Shown piece by piece: positions 1 to 8,364 of a stretch of DNA of 64,000 bases. The position numbers and the translations under genes are program-made. Position 1 is the stretch's first letter. The number at the start of each line of letters is the position of its first letter. A model generated the notes under the pieces. The model was given only the letters and a program-made list of their open reading frames with translations, searched no databases and was not told the origin of the DNA. Source of the stretch: PXRE01 sp964435625 (lineage in GTDB: Archaea; Halobacteriota; Halobacteria; Halobacteriales; PXRE01); contig CAYTAG010000001.1 in the NCBI GenBank assembly GCA_964435625.1, positions 1-64,000 on the forward strand, written 5' to 3'.

Positions 1-3000
1 ACGAGGTCGCGGGGTCACTCCCCGAGTACCCGTATGCGGGGCCATCGCTGCCGATGCCGTACGGGCCGGACCCGGGAGGCGCGCCGTATCCCGGGTCGCT
101 CCCGCTCGCCGGGGCGCTACCGCCACTGCTGCCACCGGGCGCAGCGCCGGATCCCGACGCCCCCGACGGCGCGGACGTGCCGGGGCTACTGGACGACCCC
201 ATCGACGAGGAGCCGAGATTGCTCACGTCGCTTATGTCGCTCCCGCCGAGCGATGCTGATCCGATACCCGACGCCAGTCCCCCAGACGCGAATACGTACG
301 TCTGGACATCGCTCAAGTGACCGGACGAGGTCGTGGAGGACCGACCGGCGGCCCTGCTCCGACTCGGCGTCGTCTCGCCCACTTCGTCGAGTGACGACAT
401 CGAACGGGAGGATGGACCGACGTCAGTTCGCCCCGCCGACAGGCTACCCGTATCAGACAGGCCAGGGGACATGGGGACGTCGACGGCGTCAGCTGCCCCG
501 GGATCTCGGTATCGGCCTCCCGGCACCTCCGTCGAATCACCGATCATGGCGTCGGTCTCCTGGAGGCCAGACGTGGTCGAGTCGGGGCCCGACCCAGTGC
601 GGCCGGTGCCAGGTGTCGGCCGCTGCGTTCCGCGCTCGGGGAGCATCCAGGACGCCAGCGTCGCCTGCCCACGGTCGTCGGTCCCGAACCGGCGCCGGGC
701 GGACGCGAGCGGGCCGTCATCCGACAGCAGGTCGGACAGTCCGCCCCGCCGGGCCGCTGGCAACTCCGTGGTGTCGAACGCGCCCTCGACGGCGTCCCAT
801 CCAGATGCCCCCGCTGTCATCGTCCCTCGTTCAGTGGGTTCGAGCGTCCAGTCCTGAACCTGCGCCCCCATTCCCGATTCGAACTGCTCAACGGCGTCCT
901 CCAGTTTCCGGCCACGACGCCGACGGAGCGGGTTCGACGACTCCTGCCACTGATCAGCAAGTTGCCGGCTGATATCGGAGACGTCGTGGGCGTCCTTGAC
1001 CCGCCAGGCCGTCGGACCGATCAGGTCGCCCTCATAGAACCGGACGGCCCCCTCGATCTTGCTGGCGATTTGGCCCCCGATCGGCTGGATGCGCCCGCCT
1101 TTCCCGGCCCGCTGGGGCGTCCCCAGCCGACCGCCCCAGTCTTTCAGCCCGCCGACGCTCCGGGACAACTCATTGATGTCGACCGCGTGGCCGAAGCCGC
1201 CGCCGGCCTTGATCTCGATGCCGCCGCCCGTCTGGATCTCTCGGTCCGTGTACTCCGAGATGATGTCCGCCAGGTCCTCGTGGGCCTGGTCGGTGTCCCG
1301 GACGTAGACGTCGATGTCCTCGGGGGTCCGGGCCCGACGGGCCTGGATGAGTTGGTTCGCGGAGCCGCCGAAGACGGCATCGTTCTCGCGGAGCCAGGCC
1401 GCGAGATCGTCCGCCGCCCCGGAGGGCAGCATCTCCGCCTCCTGGATGCCACGCTCGATGGGTTGGCGCGTGGCCCGCGTGCCGGGGAGCCGGCGGCGAA
1501 GCCGCTCCCCGATCGGCGCCTGGCCCGCGAGGTCCTGGATCCGCATCGCTCCCTCGACGGCGTCCCGCGCCGGACTGTCGGCGGGCAGCTGTCGATATAG
1601 GTTCGTCCGGAAGATCCGCGTTTCGAGCGGCGTCGTCGGGGCGATGCCCTCAGACGACCGGGTCATCGACGGGCCACGGAGGTCCACCGTCGGTGTGCCG
1701 ACCTCCGGCCGGATGAACCGCTCCGGCATATCGAGTCCGGGGCGGCTCAGGCTGACGTCGATTCCTTCGGGGCGTTGCACCGTCCTAACCCCAGCAGGGG
1801 AGTCTAGCGCCGTTTTTGTGGTTCGGACCGACGTAGAGATGCCGGTATCGACCCCTGGGAGGCTCCCGGTGACGCCGGCGATGGGCCGCGGCTCCGCGTC
1901 GACGGCACCTCGGAGCGCCCGTGGGACGTCCGCGACGATCCCCCGGTACGTCACCGAGTCGACGGCGTCGCCAGCCGCTTTCGCCGGCACGGTTGCTTTG
2001 CCGTACCGGAGCGGCGAGAGGTAGGAGCCTCCATACGCCATGGCAATCATGCCGCCAGCGGCGCCGGCAGCCCTCACGGGATGCTCCAGGGCGAAGTCGA
2101 TTGCCTCCCGGCCCTGGACGTTGATCGTGCGAGCGACCGCCGCCTCGGTGGCCTGGCGACTCGACTGGGCCTGCTCCCAGCCCTCCTGAACCTCAGGGAG
2201 AGCCGCCGGCGGCGCCGTCCCCGGCAGCGACGTCTGGGTGACGGGGCCCTGGGAGAGCGCAGCCTCGGTCGCGAGGTCCGAGGCATAGTCCGCTGCGCCC
2301 TCCGACAGGTTCCACGCGGAGAGCCCCCACATGGCTGGGTTGAGGCTGTCGCCGGCAACCTGGGCGCCCTGTGCGAACGCCCTGGTGTACCCGGTCCCAG
2401 GGTCGTCCAGAAGCGGGTTGAACTCGGCGGCCGCCTCAATCCCCGCGCGGGCCTCGCTCCCGCTCGGGAATGCCCCCTTGCCAGTCCGGTGAACCGTCGC
2501 GTGCTTGCTGAGCCAGGCCTTACCCTCCTCGGCCAGGCCGGCGTCGTCCGGGACGGCACCCGCGAGTTCGACTTGCCCCTCGTCGGTCAGTTCGACCGAG
2601 TAGTCGTCGCCCGGTTCGACGGTGAAGTGCTCGCCCTCGACGAGGTCGGCGCCGGGGTTCTGGGCCTCCAGCTGCGTCTCCGCCCGGTCGGCCACGAGGT
2701 CCTGCTGAAACTCCGGCGTGAGCCGCACCTGGAGGCTGCCGGTATCGCCCTCGACCCGAGCATCGAGGCCCCCCCAGCGCAGCGAGGCGAGGCGGTAGTC
2801 CTCGCCCTGTTCGAGGTCGCGCCCGAGGCGACGCTCCATCTCGGTTTCGAACAGCGACGCGATGAGATCCTGACGGTACTCCTCGGTAAGTTCCGCGCCG
2901 TCGTCGGTGAATAGGAAGTCTTCGCCCCGGATTAGATTCGTCTGCTCGCGTTCGGTTCGGAGCATCCCCGGTTCGAGGGTAGCGTCCCCGCCCTGGCCCG

Positions 3001-4261
3001 CCAGTTCGGCGGCCGTCTTTTGGCGGGCGACCTGCTCTTCCAGCCCGGCCTCGATAGCGGCGTACTGCGATGTGCCATCGCTGGAGGCCGCCCCCCGGGA
3101 GATATCAGGTCCCTGCTGCCGTCGTGCGGAAATCAAGGCCGCCGTCTCGGGAGAAACTTGAGCCTGGAGTACCGGGCCGGCAGCGATTCTCGGGGTCGGC
3201 GCCCCTGCATCGAGACGCGGCTCGTTTGCCGACCCGATGACTTCGTAGTCGATGTCGATGTCCTCGGGCGACACATCGATATTCGGATACCGTGCATCGA
3301 GTGTTTCTGCTGCTTGTGCTGCCGCGCGCTGCTCTTGCGCCTGCCGCCATCGCCTCCGGCCCTGATCCGTTAACTCTGCGGTGATTTGGTCGCCATCTCT
3401 GACGACCCGGTAATCGCTGATGGACGCATCGAACGGAGTCGCGTCCTGGAAGCGCTGCTCGACGTCATCAACGACTGACGCCAGCTCTGTCGGGAGGTTG
3501 TCCGCAGCCTCTAGACCGAGGACGTCCTCCGAGACCCCGTCCTGCGAATCCCCGGATGAAGCCGTCGGCTCCGGGATCGGGATTGTTGCCTGCTCCTGCG
3601 CCTCCTGCGGGCCAACGTCACCTGCCGGGCCACGGATGGTCGGCCCCTGGCCCGACGTATCTCCGGGACGTTGGCTGTCTCCCACCTGGGTCGGCGACCG
3701 GACATCCTGCGGGCCCTGGGAGTCAGCGCTGCCGCCAGGTATCCCACGTGTCCGTCGTGGGCGACGACCCGTGGTCGGTCGCACGTCATCGACGGACGTC
3801 ACGGCCCCATCGAGACCACTGGGGCCATTCTCGGTCGGGCCGCCGCTGGAGGACCTCCCGGGCCGCTCGATGGTCTCTCGGCCGGGCAACGAGGGATCCA
3901 TCCCCGTCCGACCGTCAGCGTTCCCGTTACCGCCACTAAGGCCGTCGCTGGCCCTGGTTCCGGTCTCGGGCCCGGTACCGTTTCCGTTCGAGGTGCCGCC
4001 ACCGCCGCTGGTCGTCGTCGACGCTGCACTACGGGACCCGCCGGGCCGTTCAGTGGTCTCGCGTCCAGGCAGCGAGGGACCCACCCCGCTCGTGGGCCGA
4101 CTTCCGTCTCCGGCCCCGTTCGAGGTGCCGCCACCGCCGCTGGTCGTCGTCGACGCTGCACTGCGGGGCTGGTCTGGTTGAGCGTCCTCCGACGTCGATC
4201 CGGTATCGTCGTCGCTTGCTCCCCCGCCGCTGCCAGCCGTGTCAATGGTTGGATCTGTCAT
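1..4261 (-). CDS. Giant multidomain protein with embedded nucleotidyltransferase-like domain (3' end outside window)
   Basis: The frame opens at an ATG one base after the upstream gene's stop and stays open for 1,420 codons to the window edge, so the C-terminus is missing. Residues about 1-230 are Gly/Ser/Thr/Pro-rich, look disordered and contain a 44-residue tandem repeat. Between about 290 and 570 a short theme recurs (ITAELTDQG, AELTEEYRQDL, VRLTPEFQQDL, VELTDEG), suggesting a repeated small domain. Around residues 960-1045 there is FGGSANQ followed 12-15 residues later by EDIDVYV, then KDAHDVSDI. This GGS...DxD arrangement is typical of minimal nucleotidyltransferases of the AbiEii/MNT type. 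The last 150 visible residues are again Gly/Ser/Pro-rich. It sits at the end of a run of membrane-protein genes, which suggests a surface, virion or vesicle protein. Function is inferred; the NTase reading is moderate. Confidence 0.8.
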   Translation of the reverse strand, partial: MTDPTIDTAGSGGGASDDDTGSTSEDAQPDQPRSAASTTTSGGGGTSNGAGDGSRPTSGVGPSLPGRETTERPGGSRSAASTTTSGGGGTSNGNGTGPETGTRASDGLSGGNGNADGRTGMDPSLPGRETIERPGRSSSGGPTENGPSGLDGAVTSVDDVRPTTGRRPRRTRGIPGGSADSQGPQDVRSPTQVGDSQRPGDTSGQGPTIRGPAGDVGPQEAQEQATIPIPEPTASSGDSQDGVSEDVLGLEAADNLPTELASVVDDVEQRFQDATPFDASISDYRVVRDGDQITAELTDQGRRRWRQAQEQRAAAQAAETLDARYPNIDVSPEDIDIDYEVIGSANEPRLDAGAPTPRIAAGPVLQAQVSPETAALISARRQQGPDISRGAASSDGTSQYAAIEAGLEEQVARQKTAAELAGQGGDATLEPGMLRTEREQTNLIRGEDFLFTDDGAELTEEYRQDLIASLFETEMERRLGRDLEQGEDYRLASLRWGGLDARVEGDTGSLQVRLTPEFQQDLVADRAETQLEAQNPGADLVEGEHFTVEPGDDYSVELTDEGQVELAGAVPDDAGLAEEGKAWLSKHATVHRTGKGAFPSGSEARAGIEAAAEFNPLLDDPGTGYTRAFAQGAQVAGDSLNPAMWGLSAWNLSEGAADYASDLATEAALSQGPVTQTSLPGTAPPAALPEVQEGWEQAQSSRQATEAAVARTINVQGREAIDFALEHPVRAAGAAGGMIAMAYGGSYLSPLRYGKATVPAKAAGDAVDSVTYRGIVADVPRALRGAVDAEPRPIAGVTGSLPGVDTGISTSVRTTKTALDSPAGVRTVQRPEGIDVSLSRPGLDMPERFIRPEVGTPTVDLRGPSMTRSSEGIAPTTPLETRIFRTNLYRQLPADSPARDAVEGAMRIQDLAGQAPIGERLRRRLPGTRATRQPIERGIQEAEMLPSGAADDLAAWLRENDAVFGGSANQLIQARRARTPEDIDVYVRDTDQAHEDLADIISEYTDREIQTGGGIEIKAGGGFGHAVDINELSRSVGGLKDWGGRLGTPQRAGKGGRIQPIGGQIASKIEGAVRFYEGDLIGPTAWRVKDAHDVSDISRQLADQWQESSNPLRRRRGRKLEDAVEQFESGMGAQVQDWTLEPTERGTMTAGASGWDAVEGAFDTTELPAARRGGLSDLLSDDGPLASARRRFGTDDRGQATLASWMLPERGTQRPTPGTGRTGSGPDSTTSGLQETDAMIGDSTEVPGGRYRDPGAADAVDVPMSPGLSDTGSLSAGRTDVGPSSRSMSSLDEVGETTPSRSRAAGRSSTTSSGHLSDVQTYVFASGGLASGIGSASLGGSDISDVSNLGSSSMGSSSSPGTSAPSGASGSGAAPGGSSGGSAPASGSDPGYGAPPGSGPYGIGSDGPAYGYSGSDPATS
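3986..4162. repeat. 132-bp tandem repeat inside the giant gene
   Basis: A 45-base block at 3986-4030 recurs with at most a base or two of change at 4118-4162, exactly 132 bases (44 codons) apart. It encodes a Ser/Thr then Gly4 stretch and is followed by a PSLPGRET-type motif that occurs a further time near 3840-3900. The repeat keeps the reading frame, so it lengthens a low-complexity N-terminal linker. Length variation between strains would be expected. Confidence 0.8.
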
Positions 4262-4262
4262 G

Positions 4263-5246
4263 TTACGTGTCGCCTCCGATGGTAGTCGTGGACCGATGCA
4301 GCAGCGCCTGGCGCGGCCGGGCCAGCCGGAGTCGACGGCCGGCCGCCAGGAACAGCAGCAGGATGCCGTTCACGTTCTGGCCACCGCCTCCACCACCGCC
4401 CCCACCGCCGCCGAGGCCGAGGAGATGGTAGGCCGCGATGCCGATGATCAGCAGGAGGATGAGGATGCCCAGGAGCGTCACCATGCCCCTGAGGAAGTCC
4501 CCGAGCCGTGACCCCTCGACGCTGGCAGATTCCTTGCCGCGCTCCTCCTGGAACTTGAGGTCCTGCGGCGTGATCGAGAAGGGGACGCGGTGGATCGCGT
4601 CAGTCAGCGAGAACACATGGCCGTGGGTTCCAGAGTCAGGCTCGAAGTCGTACTCGCGGTCCTCGACCTGCTTGCGGGTCTGCTCGGCCGCCGCGGTCGT
4701 CTGGGTCCACTCGGTCCCGCCGTCGGTCACGGCGCGCTCGGACGCGCCGTTGCCGTCGGGGGTCGCGGGAGCCTCCGGTGTCGCCGACGTCTCCGGCCCG
4801 TCGCTGGCGCCGTCCTCGACCGTGTTGCCGTCCTCGTCGACGCGCTCGTAATCGCCGTCCTCGTCCATCGCCATCGCGACGGCGAGTTTGGTGTCGACCG
4901 GCGCCGCGTGCCAGGCCCAGCACCGGATGATCGGCACACCGCTCATGAAGACCGGTTCGCCGCCGTTCCCGTGGATTTTGTACTTCATGCCGAACGGTTC
5001 TCGCAGCTGGATCGTCGCTTCCTCGTCGAGGATGTCGGCGCCGATGTACTGCAGAGTTCCGTCGGTCATCTCGACCTCCGCGACGACGCCGTGGCCCTTC
5101 CACTCCTCCTTCAGGGCCTGCCCGTGACGCGCCCACCAGAGGTCGCGCCAGGCGCCGATCCGATGCCGCAGGAGCCAGGCCAGCCCCAGGATCAGCCCGA
5201 CGAAGAACACGCCCGCGAAGAACGCGCCGACGAGGAGCAGCACCAT
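4263..5246 (-). CDS. Membrane protein with two terminal hydrophobic segments
   Basis: 327 residues. Residues 1-26 form a transmembrane segment. Then come a soluble part (about 40-130) with the motif EVEMTDGTLQYIGAD and an acidic low-complexity stretch (about 125-190). A second hydrophobic helix (about 258-282) is followed directly by about twelve glycines. No enzyme motif was recognised. It lies one base from both neighbours in a tight leftward operon that ends in the giant NTase-containing gene, so a role in the same envelope or particle complex is likely. The function is unknown. Confidence 0.85.
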   Translation of the reverse strand: MVLLLVGAFFAGVFFVGLILGLAWLLRHRIGAWRDLWWARHGQALKEEWKGHGVVAEVEMTDGTLQYIGADILDEEATIQLREPFGMKYKIHGNGGEPVFMSGVPIIRCWAWHAAPVDTKLAVAMAMDEDGDYERVDEDGNTVEDGASDGPETSATPEAPATPDGNGASERAVTDGGTEWTQTTAAAEQTRKQVEDREYDFEPDSGTHGHVFSLTDAIHRVPFSITPQDLKFQEERGKESASVEGSRLGDFLRGMVTLLGILILLLIIGIAAYHLLGLGGGGGGGGGGGQNVNGILLLFLAAGRRLRLARPRQALLHRSTTTIGGDT

Positions 5247-5247
5247 C

Positions 5248-5844
5248 TTAGCTCCCCCCCGGCAGGAGTTTGCGGGCCTTCGACAGCGTGCTGGGGGACC
5301 CGCTGGATTCGTCGCCGGCCTGGCGCGTCTCGACGGCGCTCTGGATGGTCGTCACGCCGTCCCACGCCTTGCCGCCCTTCGCGAGGCTGTCCATCTTGTT
5401 GCGGACGTCGGCGGCCTCGTCGATCCGCCGGGCGCGTTCCGGCGTGAGGGGGCGGGCCTCGTCGTCGCCCAGCAGGATCTCCCGGAACTCTCCGACGCAC
5501 TTGCTCCCTGCGCCCTCGATGGGCGGGAACTCCGGCTTCATGCGGTCGGCCCGGTTCTGGGAGAGGATGCGCCGTTCCTCGTACTCCTCGGGGGTGATCG
5601 CCCCGAGCAGGTGCATCCGCGATAGCATCGTCGGGGCCAGGTCGCTGACCCCTTCGTCCTCGTCCTCGCTCTCGGCGTCGACGTCCGGGTCGAGGAGGAT
5701 CTCGATGAGATGGGAGTCCCCGACGCCGGTCAGCGCCTCGGGGTTGCCGGACTGCTGGATCGCTGCCTGCAGCGCCCGGCGGTACTCCTCAACGTCTTTC
5801 TGCCCCTCGAACTGTTCGTGTAAGCGCTCCTCTGGGTCGTCCAT
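5248..5844 (-). CDS. Hypothetical soluble acidic protein
   Basis: 198 residues with no membrane segment. The N-terminus is charged and probably helical (DDPEERLHEQFEGQKDVEEYRRALQAAIQQ), and the middle is acidic (about 55-65). A short LLGAITPEEYEER motif resembles helices often seen in viral and plasmid scaffold proteins, but this is not diagnostic. It is separated by single bases from the membrane-protein genes on both sides, so it is probably translated with them and may be the cytoplasmic partner of the complex. I do not recognise the family. Confidence 0.85.
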   Translation of the reverse strand: MDDPEERLHEQFEGQKDVEEYRRALQAAIQQSGNPEALTGVGDSHLIEILLDPDVDAESEDEDEGVSDLAPTMLSRMHLLGAITPEEYEERRILSQNRADRMKPEFPPIEGAGSKCVGEFREILLGDDEARPLTPERARRIDEAADVRNKMDSLAKGGKAWDGVTTIQSAVETRQAGDESSGSPSTLSKARKLLPGGS

Positions 5845-5845
5845 G

Positions 5846-6172
5846 TTATGTCGCCTCCGTGAGTGGTGAGTGATCGTCCGAGTCGGTCGACTCGCTTTCC
5901 TTCCAGTCGACGATGCTGACCAGGATGATGACGAAGCCGGTGAGGACGTTCAGGCCCAGTAGGATCGCGACGCCGGGGTGCGGGTCGACGATGCGCTGGC
6001 CGTGAGACACGACCTCGAAGTTGGCCGCGCCGTAGGCGAGGAACGCCGACAGCAACACCGTCGCGGTGCCGCACACGCCCGTCTCCAGCGGTTCGTCGTT
6101 GGGGTTCCACAACCCCACGCCTGTCGTCAGCAGCATCGTGCCGAACAGGGCCAGCCAGATCGTACTGTTCAT
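5846..6172 (-). CDS. Small three-helix membrane protein
   Basis: 108 residues. Hydrophobic segments lie at about 3-22, 32-52 and 66-88, with a charged Ser/Asp-rich tail that is probably cytoplasmic. No motif identifies a family. It sits between the secreted/anchored 168-residue protein upstream and the soluble 198-residue protein downstream, with one- to seven-base gaps, so it is part of the same transcript. Confidence 0.8.
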   Translation of the reverse strand: MNSTIWLALFGTMLLTTGVGLWNPNDEPLETGVCGTATVLLSAFLAYGAANFEVVSHGQRIVDPHPGVAILLGLNVLTGFVIILVSIVDWKESESTDSDDHSPLTEAT

Positions 6173-6179
6173 CGGTCTG

Positions 6180-6686
6180 TCAGTACCTCCGTGTCCCCGA
6201 TGACGTGCCGATTGTGCCGTTCACAACCGCGATGCCGAGTGCAACCAGTGCCACTGCCCCGACGATGACCAGCGCGACGTAGGGCAACAAGTTGACCAGC
6301 GGCGGAAGCGTCCTGTTCAGTTGACCGGTGGTCTCGTTCCATCCCCGGTAGTAGACCGTGATCGTCGCGTCCCCGCCGGTGGTGGTTCGCGAGGTGTTGA
6401 ACCACTCGACGGTCCCGTTGTGGCTGTGGAACTCGTAGTCGATGCCTTCGTCGAGGGCGACGCCGCTGGCGTTCCGGACCGTCTCGTTTTCGTAAAACCG
6501 GTCTGGGGCCTCTGGGACCTCGACCTCGGCGATGGTACTGTAGTCGACGACGAGCGTATCGTTCTCCGGGCCGAAGTCCCGCTGCTCATCGGCGACCGTC
6601 TTGTCCAGCGCGATTGCGCCGACTCCTGCCGCGGCTACCATCAGCCCAACCAGCGCCACGCCCGCGATGTATGCGCGTAGGTCCAT
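6180..6686 (-). CDS. Membrane-anchored extracellular protein
   Basis: 168 residues with an N-terminal signal-anchor helix (about 5-27) and a C-terminal helix (about 130-155). The roughly 100 residues between them are extracellular in the most likely topology and carry several N-glycosylation sequons (NDT, NET, NAS, NGT, NTS), as expected for a haloarchaeal surface domain. This is the most spike-like product of the leftward block, although it is small. The family is not recognised. Confidence 0.8.
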   Translation of the reverse strand: MDLRAYIAGVALVGLMVAAAGVGAIALDKTVADEQRDFGPENDTLVVDYSTIAEVEVPEAPDRFYENETVRNASGVALDEGIDYEFHSHNGTVEWFNTSRTTTGGDATITVYYRGWNETTGQLNRTLPPLVNLLPYVALVIVGAVALVALGIAVVNGTIGTSSGTRRY

Positions 6687-6745
6687 CGGCTACCCGGTGT
6701 CTCCTGTTTCCTATTTGAAATACGGGAATCTGGTTGGTCAGCGCG

Positions 6746-7228
6746 TTAGCGGCCCCGTCGCGGCCCGGTGAACTGCATGAGGCCGGAGCCGGCGAAGTAG
6801 GCGACCAGGCCCACGACCGGGACGACCAGGAGACTGACGACCATGATCACGAAGCCGGCGCCGCCGATGTCCTGGGCCGTCTCCAGCGTCCCGCTGAACG
6901 CGCCCGACGTCGGCACGTTCACGACGAACAGGCCGACGACCAGGATCATCAGGATCGTGATCATCAGCCCGATCCCGAACTGGATGGCCGTCGAGACCAT
7001 GTTGTGCATCCGGGCGACGTCGACGTCGGCGAGTAGGCCGGCGTCGGCCGCGAACGGCGTCTCGACGGCAGTAGCAGGCTCTTCGCTGGCTTCGTGCTCC
7101 TCGACCGCTCCTGGGGTGTCCGGCTCCTCACGAGTGCCGACCCCGGGACCCCCGGGGCCAACACCCCGCTCAGCACCGGTTACAGTGGCAGTGGCAGGTG
7201 CCATATCTCCACAATTTTCGGCCCTCAT
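6746..7228 (-). CDS. First gene of the leftward envelope operon, two-helix membrane protein
   Basis: 160 residues. A Pro/Gly/Thr-rich N-terminus (to about 70) precedes two hydrophobic segments (about 82-108 and 122-150). The start at 7228 is about 26 bases from a TATA-like ACATAT and would be leaderless. An alternative ATG at 7204 (beginning MAPATA) has GGAG only two bases before it. Gene 6180-6686 follows after about 60 bases. The small size, paired helices and first position recall the small membrane proteins of pleolipovirus-like elements, but that is inference only. Confidence 0.75.
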   Translation of the reverse strand: MRAENCGDMAPATATVTGAERGVGPGGPGVGTREEPDTPGAVEEHEASEEPATAVETPFAADAGLLADVDVARMHNMVSTAIQFGIGLMITILMILVVGLFVVNVPTSGAFSGTLETAQDIGGAGFVIMVVSLLVVPVVGLVAYFAGSGLMQFTGPRRGR

Positions 7229-7366
7229 CTTAGTGTTTACTCAAAATACTGATATGTCTACGTACCGGTAGGAGTACGGATATACGTATGATTGTACGTA
7301 TCGAGATGCTATTTAAAGAGTAAGCGACCCCAATCGTTTAAGCATTTAAACGGTCTTGAACTGGAT
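7229..7366. promoter_or_regulatory. Divergent promoter region with TACGTA sites
   Basis: This AT-rich gap separates the leftward envelope operon from the rightward ATPase operon. TACGTA occurs three times, at 7259-7264, 7283-7288 and 7295-7300, spaced by 24 and 12 bases. The last two sit in a near-palindromic stretch. A haloarchaeal TATA box (TATTTAAAG) lies at 7310-7318, and AT-rich leftward candidates lie at about 7240-7255. The TACGTA array between the two promoters looks like an operator controlling both directions. Confidence 0.6.
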
Positions 7367-7654
7367 ATGTCGCCTCCGGAGCAAGGAATCGAGTCAGTCG
7401 TGCCTGGTCGTCAGGTTGTTGATGGATCGATTCGGCTGGCAAAACTGCCAGACTCCTACAAGCCATTGAAGTCCGGCGATTCAGTGGGCGTCCTCGTACC
7501 ACAACCGTACGGACGGCAACTGAATCTCCGGGCCAGCAACCCGGACATGAACGTGTACGTGGCGCTCCAACAGGGTCTGGTGATTGGTCAACTGGTCGAC
7601 CTCGCCAGCCCGAACCAACAGCAGCACCCCCAGGCTGACGGGGGGCATCAATGA
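7367..7654 (+). CDS. Small hypothetical protein, first gene of the ATPase operon
   Basis: 95 residues from the ATG at 7367. That start is about 50 bases after the TATA box at 7310 and gives a normal haloarchaeal composition, whereas the reading further upstream is AT-rich and basic. The sequence is mostly beta-like (VVPGRQVVDGSIRLAKLP, SVGVLVPQPYGRQLNLRAS), perhaps a small barrel. No cysteines or membrane segments are present. Its stop overlaps the next start as ATGA, so the two are translationally coupled. Confidence 0.75.
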   Translation: MSPPEQGIESVVPGRQVVDGSIRLAKLPDSYKPLKSGDSVGVLVPQPYGRQLNLRASNPDMNVYVALQQGLVIGQLVDLASPNQQQHPQADGGHQ

Positions 7655-8364
7655 GCAGCGACGACGATGCCCCCGGTCGGGGTACGAACACGTTGCTACA
7701 GCTGTACGTGCAGTCGCTCGACGCCCGAATCCAGTTCGTCGAATCCGCCGCCGCAGGCATGACCGCTGCCGAGCGCGAGGCCCACCACGCGAACCTCCAC
7801 TCGTCGATCCTGGCCTGGTGGGAGGCCCTCTGGCCCTACCTCGAGGAGCGCGACGACATGGAGCGCTGGCGCGAGGAGGTCAGGTTGTGGCCGAAAGGGC
7901 CGGTCATCATCCGGGTCTTGCACTGCCAGCAGTGCGAGCAGTTCTACGAGTGGCGGAGCGACGGTAACCTCTTCCCGGGGGCGGACTGCCCGATCTGCGG
8001 TCCTGGCTTCGTCCGACCGACGGAGGTCTACGACCGGACCGAGGAGGGGAAGATCAACTACGAGTGGGCACGCGGCCTCGACACGCTCGACGGCTGGCAG
8101 AACCGCACGACAACAGTCACGAAAGAGAAGGGAACGTTCAGGAAGAAAACCGTCGTCGAGGAGAAGCCGGTCCGGCTCCCGCCGGAGGTCCTCTTTCGCG
8201 TGGGCCGGCATCTCGACAAAGCCGCCGAACGGCTGGACCTGCTGGCCGACGTCGAGACCGAGGTCCCGAAAACGGAACTCGACATGGAGACCATTGAAAA
8301 CTTCCAGGCAACGGTCCAGGAAATCGTCCAGGAGGCCGCCGACGAAGGGGAGGTGTCGGCATGA
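7651..8364 (+). CDS. Zinc-ribbon protein upstream of the ATPase
   Basis: 237 residues. A central CQQC...CPIC pair (about residues 90-117) forms a probable C4 zinc ribbon. The flanks are helical, with a long charged C-terminal helix region (about 170-235). It overlaps both neighbours by four bases (ATGA), and the fixed order small protein, zinc protein, ATPase suggests that it works with the ATPase on DNA or in particle assembly. The family is not recognised. Confidence 0.85.
   Translation: MSSDDDAPGRGTNTLLQLYVQSLDARIQFVESAAAGMTAAEREAHHANLHSSILAWWEALWPYLEERDDMERWREEVRLWPKGPVIIRVLHCQQCEQFYEWRSDGNLFPGADCPICGPGFVRPTEVYDRTEEGKINYEWARGLDTLDGWQNRTTTVTKEKGTFRKKTVVEEKPVRLPPEVLFRVGRHLDKAAERLDLLADVETEVPKTELDMETIENFQATVQEIVQEAADEGEVSA

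Noticed and set aside
34..3373. Rightward open frames over the giant gene
   Set aside because: Arg- or Pro-rich shadows of a continuous leftward frame of 1,420 codons that fits the operon and haloarchaeal composition.
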